DNA of 5,345 bases from Spirochaetales bacterium (GTDB lineage Bacteria; Spirochaetota; Spirochaetia; Sphaerochaetales; Sphaerochaetaceae). Where the stretch lies: positions 1-5,345 of the forward strand of contig JAAZJI010000067.1 in NCBI GenBank assembly GCA_012800465.1, read 5' to 3'. The position numbers and the translations under genes were made by a program. The notes under the pieces were generated by a model. It did no database searches, had not been told where the DNA came from, and was given only the letters and a program-made list of their open reading frames with translations. Positions 1 to 5,345 of the stretch are shown here, piece by piece (within the stretch, counting starts at the first letter, position 1; each line of letters begins with the position of its first letter).

Positions 1-927
1 ATCGGCGCACTTTTGAACAATGAAAAGTCGATCAAGAGCACCACTCAGAAGCTTGAGGATGCAAAAAAAGAACTCAGTGACAAACTGATTCTGGGGCAGG
101 TCAAAAAGGGCAGTCTCGTCTATCAGGCCCAGGATCAGGCGATCAGGCTGAGCGAAGGCACCCTCAAGAGCCTTGAGGCGTCCCGGGATCTGCTGATCCG
201 CCAGTTCGAGAGCATCGTCGGAGTCCCGTATCCCGATGAGATCACCGACATCCGGGAGCCCGATCTTTCCCTTGCGATGAACGCGGAAGGTTCGACCTCC
301 GTCGCTTCGAAGAGGATCGACGTTCAAAAGGCGAAGGAGACCCTCGCCCTGCGGAAGGCCCAATACACCAACAAGAATCTTGTTGTAGGCGGGAACATCT
401 CCTACACGAACAGTGAAACAATGACGAATATAGGGCCGAAAGCCCAAAACCATCTCACCCTCGGAGGTTCGGCCGCGCTGGCCGGCAAGGGCTTTTCCGT
501 CCAGGGGGCGGTCGGCGGAACCTACGATTTCGACAAGGGCACCCTGACGCCCGTGGTCGCCATCTCCGGAGCCTGGTCCAACGACCCCGCCTCCGCCAAG
601 GATGAGCTGGAGATCCGACAGCTGGAGAACGAGGTCCTATTGGCCGAGATCGCGTACAACAACGCGGTCGACGAGCATATCCAAAGCTCGATCGAGGTGC
701 AGAACGGCATCGCCTCCTGGCAGCTGGAGTATGCGCTGCTTCTGCAGACGATCCGGTACAACGAGGATCTGCTGAAGCAGCAGCGGGAACTCTTTGAGAA
801 CGGCCTAGTGACGAAGAAGCAGGTGGAAGACGCCGTGTTCACCGTCGAGCAGGATGAATACGAGCTGAAGGCGCTGCTGCTGAAAGGCCTGCAGCTTGAG
901 AACGAGATCAAGCGCTTGATGATATAA
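1..927 (+). CDS. TolC-like outer-membrane efflux protein (5' partial)
   Basis: Probable outer-membrane channel of a tripartite exporter, of the outer membrane efflux protein (OEP/TolC) family. The frame is open to the first base (codons read I-G-A-L-L-N-N-E). The TTG at 13 has no ribosome binding site, so the true start lies upstream and this is roughly the C-terminal two thirds of a usual 420-480 residue protein. What is visible: a long helical stretch ending in GVPYPDE (nt 223-243), like the close of the first OEP repeat. A second helix begins near RIDVQKAKETLALRKAQ (nt 316-366). A glycine-rich, beta-like segment follows (about nt 370-590). Long amphipathic helices then run to the end, with the family-like LFENGLVTKKQVEDAV (nt 790-837). 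The next gene is an HlyD-type adaptor 11 bases downstream, which supports the assignment. The beta segment is longer than usual and lacks the common 'LFDGG'-like motif, so this may be a divergent branch. Confidence 0.82.
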   Translation: MGALLNNEKSIKSTTQKLEDAKKELSDKLILGQVKKGSLVYQAQDQAIRLSEGTLKSLEASRDLLIRQFESIVGVPYPDEITDIREPDLSLAMNAEGSTSVASKRIDVQKAKETLALRKAQYTNKNLVVGGNISYTNSETMTNIGPKAQNHLTLGGSAALAGKGFSVQGAVGGTYDFDKGTLTPVVAISGAWSNDPASAKDELEIRQLENEVLLAEIAYNNAVDEHIQSSIEVQNGIASWQLEYALLLQTIRYNEDLLKQQRELFENGLVTKKQVEDAVFTVEQDEYELKALLLKGLQLENEIKRLMI

Positions 928-938
928 GGAGAAAGAGC

Positions 939-2063
939 ATGTTCGAGATGCAGAGAAGCGATACGGCGACGGAAACCCTCGTGAAGAACCAGTTCAAGAA
1001 GAAACAAAGGAGGCGGAGAGCCCGCCGCTTCTTCACCTGGATCTTCATTCTCGCCCTGATCGCCGGCGGACTCTACCTCTATAATTTCTACAAGGAGAAC
1101 GATCGCTTCCCCTGGGCGGAGGAGCGCGCTCCGATCAGTTTCGTCCGGGAGGTGGACTCCGAGGTCTATGAATCGATCTTCACCCAGACGATCGACCTCT
1201 CCTCCTACGTCGAGCCCAACGATATCCAGCAGGTGATCCTCCGGGCCACCGGGACGGTGACGGACGTATATGTGAAGGAAGGGGACAGCGTGAAGAAGGA
1301 CGATGTCCTGATCGCCCTGGATGACATCAACGAGCGCTTCGATGTGGCGCAAAGCCAGGACGCTCTGCAGGCGGCGATCCTCACCGGCGCGAGCGACCGG
1401 GAGATCGAACTGGCGGAACTCCGATTGACCAACGCGAAGAACAAGCTGGATTACACCAAAGCCTACGCCAACTTCGACGGAGTCGTCGCTTCGGTGAAGG
1501 TCTCCGAGGGAGACTACTTCACCGCCGGACAGATAGCGATGACGATCGTCGACCGGTCGACGCTGAAGGCGACCGTCGAGATCGACGAGATCGACATGCA
1601 ATATGTCGAACTCGGCCAGAAGGCCGTTCTCTACTTCGATTCCTACACCGACGGTTCCATCGAAGCGTATGTCAGCTACATTCCGATGCTCGGCCGGTAC
1701 ACCAACCAGGGGATCGGGGTGATGGATGTCGAGCTGACGATCGAGAGCCCGCCATCCCGGATCGTTCCGGGGTACACCTTCAAGGGGACGATCACCAGCG
1801 AAGGGGAGACCGCCCTGATCCTCCTGCCTCAAAGCGCCGTGACCACCTCGCGAGGCAGTTCCTCCGTCCTGAAGCGGAACGAGGATGGAACCACGACCCG
1901 GGTTCCGGTGACGGTGAAATACCTCGGCGAGGGGATCAGCCAGCTGCTCAGCGGCGATCTCAAAGCCGGGGACACGGTGGTCACCCGCCGGACCGATACG
2001 AGCAATCCGTTCGCCTCTATGGGTGGCAACATGAACATGATGGTGGAGATCCCCGATGAGTGA
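939..2063 (+). CDS. HlyD/MacA-type periplasmic adaptor subunit
   Basis: Membrane fusion protein expected to link the inner-membrane ABC pump to the TolC-like channel. It has 374 residues, a usual length. Order of parts: a very basic cytoplasmic stretch (KKKQRRRRARR, 20-30) and one membrane anchor (about 31-49), with no lipobox. Next is the first half of a lipoyl domain (about 98-128, with VTDVYVKEGDSVKKDDVLIALDD), then a short alpha-hairpin (about 130-173). The second lipoyl half follows (about 178-205, GVVASVKVSEGDYFTAGQ), then a beta-barrel domain (about 206-286) and a membrane-proximal domain (about 287-352). It ends in a tail with MGGNMNMM (361-368). The ATG is preceded by AAGGAG at 926-931, seven bases away. 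The hairpin, about 45 residues, is short compared with MacA, and no clear R-x6-L-x6-S TolC-contact motif is visible. The gene sits between channel and ATPase as in macAB-tolC-like operons. Substrate unknown. Confidence 0.92.
   Translation: MFEMQRSDTATETLVKNQFKKKQRRRRARRFFTWIFILALIAGGLYLYNFYKENDRFPWAEERAPISFVREVDSEVYESIFTQTIDLSSYVEPNDIQQVILRATGTVTDVYVKEGDSVKKDDVLIALDDINERFDVAQSQDALQAAILTGASDREIELAELRLTNAKNKLDYTKAYANFDGVVASVKVSEGDYFTAGQIAMTIVDRSTLKATVEIDEIDMQYVELGQKAVLYFDSYTDGSIEAYVSYIPMLGRYTNQGIGVMDVELTIESPPSRIVPGYTFKGTITSEGETALILLPQSAVTTSRGSSSVLKRNEDGTTTRVPVTVKYLGEGISQLLSGDLKAGDTVVTRRTDTSNPFASMGGNMNMMVEIPDE
2042..2048 (+). promoter_or_regulatory. Ribosome binding site of the ATPase gene, inside the adaptor gene
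   Basis: GGTGGAG lies seven bases before the ATG at 2056. It is wholly within the coding sequence of the adaptor, whose stop codon (2061-2063) falls after the ATPase start. The arrangement suggests translational coupling of adaptor and ATPase. Confidence 0.6.
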
Positions 2064-2730
2064 TCATGTGATAGCCCTTCGGAACGTGAGCCGCTACTAC
2101 GTGATGGGCGAGTTCATCGTCAAGGCGCTGGACGGCGTGTCGGTCTCGATCGCAAGGGGGGAGTTCACCTCGATCATGGGTCCTTCGGGGAGCGGCAAGT
2201 CGACGATGATGAACCTCATCGGCTGTCTTGATACGCCCACCGACGGTCAGATTCTGATCGACGGGGAGGATACCAGTGGAATGAGCGAAGCGGAGCTCGC
2301 CTTCATCCGGAACCAGAAGGTCGGCTTCGTGTTCCAGCAGTTCAATCTCCTGGGGAAGCTCACCGCCCTGGAGAACGTGGTAACCCCGTTGCTCTACGCC
2401 GGCTACAAGCCGCGTGAACGAAGAAGGATGGCGATCGACGCGCTTGAGCGGGTCGGTCTCGCCGATCGGATGCATCATCGGCCGAATGAACTCAGCGGGG
2501 GACAGAAGCAGCGCGTAGCCATCGCCCGGGCGCTGGTGAACAACCCCTCGATCCTCCTGGCGGACGAACCGACCGGGGCGCTTGATTCAAGAACGGGGAA
2601 TCAGATCATGGAGCTCTTCGATGAGATCAACAGCGAAGGGCGGACGGTGATCTTGGTGACCCACGACCGTGAACTGGGTCTGAAGGCGAAGCGTCAGATC
2701 CATCTTCGCGACGGGAAGATCGAGGTGTGA
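2056..2730 (+). CDS. ABC transporter ATP-binding protein, MacB/LolD type
   Basis: Cytoplasmic ATPase that powers the pump by ATP hydrolysis. It has 224 residues, the normal length for a stand-alone MacB/LolD/YknY-class subunit. All ABC motifs are present and intact: Walker A GPSGSGKS (42-49), Q-loop glutamine 94 (FVFQQFNLL), signature LSGGQ (146-150), Walker B ILLADE with catalytic glutamate 171, D-loop ALDS (175-178) and H-loop histidine 203 (VTHD). The strings [18 protein letters not shown] and [10 protein letters not shown] are typical of the subfamily that pairs with FtsX-like permeases rather than of importers. The start overlaps the adaptor gene by 8 bases, and the permease begins one base after the stop, so the three should be made together. 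In E. coli MacB the ATPase and permease are fused; here they are separate. LolD-type lipoprotein release is an alternative role, but the adjoining adaptor and TolC-like gene make export across both membranes more likely. Confidence 0.96.
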   Translation: MSDHVIALRNVSRYYVMGEFIVKALDGVSVSIARGEFTSIMGPSGSGKSTMMNLIGCLDTPTDGQILIDGEDTSGMSEAELAFIRNQKVGFVFQQFNLLGKLTALENVVTPLLYAGYKPRERRRMAIDALERVGLADRMHHRPNELSGGQKQRVAIARALVNNPSILLADEPTGALDSRTGNQIMELFDEINSEGRTVILVTHDRELGLKAKRQIHLRDGKIEV

Positions 2731-2731
2731 G

Positions 2732-3913
2732 ATGGTCATAGAGAATGTCAAGCTCGCCTTCAACGCGATGCGCGGGAACAAGATGCGGACCGCCTTGTCC
2801 CTGCTGGGGATCGTCATCGGGGTCGCATCGGTGGTCGCCATCCTCACGATCGGGGACAGCGCCTCCCAATCGATCAAGGATGCGATCGCGATCGGGGGCC
2901 TGGACATGGTGACGATCTATCCGTCACCCGGACAACGGAATACGGGTATCTTCAATGAGGAATTCTCCTCGATGCTCCGGCGGGACGTGGAAGGAATCGA
3001 TGTCGTCCTGCCGCAGAACTCGTCGGGCGGTCGGATCCGGGTGGGTCAGGAGGCCACCGACGCCTCGGTCGTGGGCGTGCTTTCCGATTACGGGGACGCG
3101 CTGAATCTCGAATACGCCGAAGGCTCTTTCTTCGAGGCGATGGACAACATCAATCGCCGTCAGGTGGCGGTTCTCGGCAGCGACGTGGCAAAGGAGCTCT
3201 TCCCCGACCAGGAGGCGACGGGCCGATACATCAGTCTCTTCAGAAACCAGGCGAAAAACTATCTGGTCGTCGGCGTTCTGAAGAGCAAGGATCCGACCTT
3301 CAACCTCTCCTACGACAACAGCGTCTTCATCCCCTACAACACCTATGGCCAGCGTTTCATCCGGACGGCGAACGTCGGAGCGTTCGTCGTGAAGGTCACC
3401 GACGGGTTCGATACAATCTCAGTCAGCGACAGAATCACCGAATACCTCGACGACATCGTGGGAACGGACGGGTACATGCTCTTCAGTCCGGCCACCCTCG
3501 CCGAGATGGCCGACCAGATCACCGGGACGTTCAGCACCTTCCTCGCCCTGATCGCGGCGATCAGCCTCGTGGTCGGCGGAATCGGGATCATGAACATCAT
3601 GCTCGTGTCCGTCGCCGAACGGACCCGGGAGATCGGGGTGCGCAAGGCGATCGGAGCGAGCCCGTCGGTGATCCGGGGGCAGTTCCTCATCGAGGCGCTG
3701 ACGCTGACCCTCCTCGGCGGGTTTCTGGGAATCGTGCTGGGGTCGCTTCTCAGCTTCGCCGTGACCAATCTGATGGACTGGTCGTTGCATTTATCGTACG
3801 CCTCCTTCATACTTGCTCTGGGATTCTCGATGTTCGTCGGGGTGTTTTTCGGTTGGTATCCGGCGGTGAAAGCTTCCAAACTCGACCCGATCGAAGCCTT
3901 GAACCATGAATAG
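2732..3913 (+). CDS. MacB/FtsX-type ABC transporter permease
   Basis: Inner-membrane subunit of the pump, acting with the preceding ATPase. It has 393 residues, the usual length for a four-helix MacB/YknZ-type permease. Helix 1 (about 19-41) contains LSLLGIVIGVASVVA. A large extracytoplasmic MacB-type core domain follows (about 42-268). Three C-terminal helices come next (about 270-293, 320-344 and 356-376), forming the FtsX-like domain. Family hallmarks are GIGIMNIMLVSVAERTREIG (283-302), continuing into VRKAIGA, and the closing PAVKASKLDPIEAL (377-390). Known MacB permeases work as dimers that move by mechanotransmission and expel substrate from the periplasm through adaptor and TolC rather than carrying it through the inner membrane. 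That mode is inferred here from family and context. The ATG is one base after the ATPase stop, with GAGGTG at 2722-2727 as a close ribosome binding site. The protein appears complete. Confidence 0.95.
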   Translation: MVIENVKLAFNAMRGNKMRTALSLLGIVIGVASVVAILTIGDSASQSIKDAIAIGGLDMVTIYPSPGQRNTGIFNEEFSSMLRRDVEGIDVVLPQNSSGGRIRVGQEATDASVVGVLSDYGDALNLEYAEGSFFEAMDNINRRQVAVLGSDVAKELFPDQEATGRYISLFRNQAKNYLVVGVLKSKDPTFNLSYDNSVFIPYNTYGQRFIRTANVGAFVVKVTDGFDTISVSDRITEYLDDIVGTDGYMLFSPATLAEMADQITGTFSTFLALIAAISLVVGGIGIMNIMLVSVAERTREIGVRKAIGASPSVIRGQFLIEALTLTLLGGFLGIVLGSLLSFAVTNLMDWSLHLSYASFILALGFSMFVGVFFGWYPAVKASKLDPIEALNHE

Positions 3914-3916
3914 GAG
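3912..3916 (+). promoter_or_regulatory. Ribosome binding site deciding the TTG start of the kinase
   Basis: AGGAG overlaps the permease stop codon (3911-3913) and lies six bases before TTG at 3923. The alternative in-frame ATG at 3947 has no comparable purine-rich site at a suitable distance, so the TTG is preferred. Confidence 0.65.
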
Positions 3917-3922
3917 CGGACT

Positions 3923-5221
3923 TTGCGGCGAAGCAGAAAGCGATTGATGATAGGCGACGGACGCGAAGGGGTCTTCGTCATCTCGTCGCTCGTCTTCGGC
4001 TTTCTTCTTCTGCTCGGTCTGCTCGTGTTCCTGACCACCGCGCTGTACGAGCGGGAGGAGCTCCGTCTCCAGAACGAGGCGGAGCGGGCGTTCAACTCCG
4101 TGTTTCTTGCGCTACAGGACAGCAACTCCAAAGCGCTCAGGACGATGGCGGAGGAGAACGTGGGCGGGGTGGGGATTTACTCCTCGATGGGCCGCAAGGT
4201 GATGAGCCTGGGCAAGGTCCCGACGACGATCCCCGTCGAGCTCTTCACCACCCGCGACGGCTTCGTCCGTACCGGGCGGGCGACGTACAACAAAGAGACC
4301 CAGATGGTGGAGTACATCCGGTTCAGCCGATTGACGATCCTGCTGGACACCGGTCAGCTCACCCTCACCGAGCGGGGGCTGCTTCCGGCTCCGATCGATT
4401 TTCCGGATCTGCTCTACCTGAGCCTCGACGGGTCCGCCTACCACCATCGGCTGATGGTCATCGTGGCCCTCGGGTTCTTCTCGGGGATCGTCATCATCGG
4501 CCTGTTCGTCGCCGTCCTGACGATCTACCTGAAAAACCGCTCCTACCGGCAGACCCTGGCCAAGCAGGAGAGCCTGGTGAACCTGGGGCAGGCGGCCCGG
4601 ACCCTGGCTCACGAGATCAAGAACCCGCTGAGCGCGGTCACGATCCAGGTGGCGCTGCTCAAGAAGACCCTCTCGGAGGAGCACAAGGAGGATCTGCAGG
4701 TCATCGAGGGGGAGGTGAACCGCCTCACCCAGCTGACGAACAAGATCAGCGACTTCCTCCGCAACCCCCTGGGCCAGCCGGAGGTGATCGATCTCGACGA
4801 GTTCTTCGAGATGCTGATCAAGGCGTTCGACGTGCCGATCGCCTATACCAGCGAACGACCGCTTTCGATTCTGATCGATCCGGACCGGATGCGTTCGATC
4901 TTTGAAAACATCCTCAAGAATGCGGTAGAATCGAATGAGGGTGAGGATGCCCGGGTCGAAGTCGCAGTCTCCACCGGGAAAAAGCATGTGATCCACATCA
5001 CGGTGAAGGACCGGGGGGTCGGAATCAGGAAGAGCGAGATGAAAAAGATCTTCGATCCGTTTTATACCACCAAGATCCAAGGCTCGGGGATCGGGCTTTC
5101 GATCAGCCAGCAGTTCGTCCGCGCCCGCGGGGGGTCTATCAGCCTGAGAGGGCGCGAAGGCGGCGGAACGATCGTGGAAGTGATTCTTCCCGAAGCGATC
5201 CGCCCGCTCAGAAAACAGTAA
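3923..5221 (+). CDS. Membrane-bound sensor histidine kinase, NtrB/AtoS-like core
   Basis: Two-component sensor kinase of 432 residues, expected to autophosphorylate on histidine and pass the phosphate to the regulator encoded next. Membrane helix 1 is about 16-40. An extracytoplasmic region of about 135 residues (42-176) follows, including VGIYSSMGRKVMSLGKVP, which resembles strands of a PAS/Cache-like fold. Helix 2 is about 177-203. A short linker leads directly to the H-box AHEIKNPL, with histidine 230 as phosphoacceptor. The ATPase domain has an N-box with asparagines 329 and 333, G1 DRGVGI (363-368), F-box FDPFYTTK (377-384) and G2 GSGIGLSI (387-394). All catalytic motifs look intact. No HAMP or cytoplasmic PAS domain is evident, because only about 25 residues separate helix 2 from the phosphoacceptor. 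The TTG start is chosen for its ribosome binding site. It follows the permease by 9 bases, so it likely senses pump substrate or envelope stress; the signal is unknown. Confidence 0.93.
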   Translation: MRRSRKRLMIGDGREGVFVISSLVFGFLLLLGLLVFLTTALYEREELRLQNEAERAFNSVFLALQDSNSKALRTMAEENVGGVGIYSSMGRKVMSLGKVPTTIPVELFTTRDGFVRTGRATYNKETQMVEYIRFSRLTILLDTGQLTLTERGLLPAPIDFPDLLYLSLDGSAYHHRLMVIVALGFFSGIVIIGLFVAVLTIYLKNRSYRQTLAKQESLVNLGQAARTLAHEIKNPLSAVTIQVALLKKTLSEEHKEDLQVIEGEVNRLTQLTNKISDFLRNPLGQPEVIDLDEFFEMLIKAFDVPIAYTSERPLSILIDPDRMRSIFENILKNAVESNEGEDARVEVAVSTGKKHVIHITVKDRGVGIRKSEMKKIFDPFYTTKIQGSGIGLSISQQFVRARGGSISLRGREGGGTIVEVILPEAIRPLRKQ

Positions 5222-5225
5222 GGAG
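5220..5225 (+). promoter_or_regulatory. Ribosome binding site of the response regulator gene
   Basis: AAGGAG overlaps the kinase stop codon (5219-5221) and lies eight bases before the ATG at 5234, supporting that start and translation from the same transcript. Confidence 0.6.
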
Positions 5226-5233
5226 AGTGAAGG

Positions 5234-5345
5234 ATGAACGTCCTGATCGTCGATGATGAGATCAATATCCGCCAACTGATGAGCCGCTACCTCAAGCTTG
5301 AAGGAATTCAAAGCAGCGAGGCGGAAAACGGCCTCAGCGCCCAAC
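5234..5345 (+). CDS. Response regulator, receiver domain start (3' partial)
   Basis: Only the first 37 codons are in the window. The protein begins MNVLIVDDEINIRQLM, a classic receiver-domain opening: a hydrophobic first strand followed by the acidic pair D7-D8 that binds magnesium near the phosphorylation site. Helix 1 (INIRQLMSRYLKLEG) and the start of strand 2 (with EAENG) follow. The phosphoacceptor aspartate and the output domain lie beyond the window. It starts 12 bases after the kinase gene and is almost certainly its cognate partner. Because the kinase has an NtrB-like HEIKNPL H-box, an NtrC-type regulator (AAA+ and Fis DNA-binding domains, sigma-54 dependent) is a reasonable guess. 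An OmpR-type or receiver-only protein cannot be excluded. Confidence 0.9.
   Translation, partial: MNVLIVDDEINIRQLMSRYLKLEGIQSSEAENGLSAQ

Larger units (their letters stand above)
1..5345 (+). other. Predicted operon: tripartite ABC efflux pump plus two-component system
   Basis: Six same-strand genes are separated by 11, -8, 1, 9 and 12 bases. No intergenic space can hold a rho-independent terminator or an ordinary promoter. The order is channel, adaptor, ATPase, permease, kinase, regulator. Both ends of the transcript, including the promoter and any terminator, lie outside the window. A single transcription unit is inferred from spacing only. Confidence 0.8.

Noticed and set aside
13..15. TTG as the start of the TolC-like gene
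   Set aside because: No ribosome binding site precedes it, the frame is open to the window edge, and the protein would lack a signal peptide and the first part of the family fold.
522..1832. Long open frame of 436 codons on the minus strand
   Set aside because: It lies antisense to the channel and adaptor genes, both strongly supported by family motifs. Its product has skewed low-complexity composition rich in R, D, L and S, as expected of an antisense shadow in G+C-rich coding DNA.
3914..3922. Possible promoter or terminator between permease and kinase genes
   Set aside because: The gap is only nine bases and is taken up by the ribosome binding region. There is no inverted repeat or T-run.
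3947..3949. ATG as an alternative start of the kinase
   Set aside because: It lacks a well-placed ribosome binding site, whereas TTG at 3923 has AGGAG six bases upstream. Using the ATG would remove only eight basic residues, so it cannot be fully excluded.
3343..4131. 262-codon minus-strand open frame across the permease-kinase junction
   Set aside because: It covers the well-conserved FtsX-like part of the permease in antisense. It is serine- and arginine-rich with no domain pattern.
4112..5344. Long open frame of 410 codons on the minus strand
   Set aside because: It is antisense to the histidine kinase with intact catalytic motifs and to the receiver start. The translated product is rich in H, D, R and L without recognisable domains.
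1..5345. Mobile elements, CRISPR arrays, tRNA or rRNA genes
   Set aside because: I saw no terminal inverted repeats, transposase-like frames, spaced direct repeats or RNA-gene sequence. The window is almost completely filled by six protein genes.

Overview
The window is a tightly packed, single-strand gene cluster, all on the + strand. It has six genes: a 5'-truncated TolC-like outer-membrane efflux protein, an HlyD/MacA-type periplasmic adaptor, an ABC-transporter ATPase, a MacB/FtsX-type permease, a membrane-bound sensor histidine kinase, and the first 37 codons of a response regulator. By eye the base composition is moderately high in G+C, near 58-60%. A TolC-family protein beside a periplasmic adaptor implies a diderm (Gram-negative-type) cell envelope. 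I cannot place the organism more precisely. A spirochaete or a deltaproteobacterial-type lineage would fit the style of the genes, but that is only a weak impression.

Layout: 1-927 outer-membrane channel (start lies upstream); 939-2063 adaptor; 2056-2730 ATPase, overlapping the adaptor by 8 bases; 2732-3913 permease, one base after the ATPase; 3923-5221 histidine kinase, with a TTG start 9 bases after the permease stop; 5234-5345 response regulator, cut by the window end. The largest gap between genes is 12 bases. There is therefore no room for an internal terminator, and Shine-Dalgarno sequences sit at or inside the end of the preceding gene. All six genes probably form one transcript, whose promoter lies before the window.

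How they fit together: the ATPase dimer and permease dimer would form a MacB-like mechanotransmission pump in the inner membrane. The adaptor would bridge it to the TolC-like channel, so that a substrate is expelled from the periplasm across the outer membrane. The substrate (macrolide, peptide, lipid, siderophore or other) cannot be read from the sequence. The kinase has an extracytoplasmic sensor of about 135 residues and an HEIKNPL-type H-box. With its regulator it probably senses an envelope or substrate signal and controls this operon or related genes. This is a recognisable type of system rather than a new one. The less ordinary points are the whole pump being joined to its own two-component system, the short adaptor hairpin, the atypical beta segment of the TolC-like protein, and the unassigned kinase sensor region.
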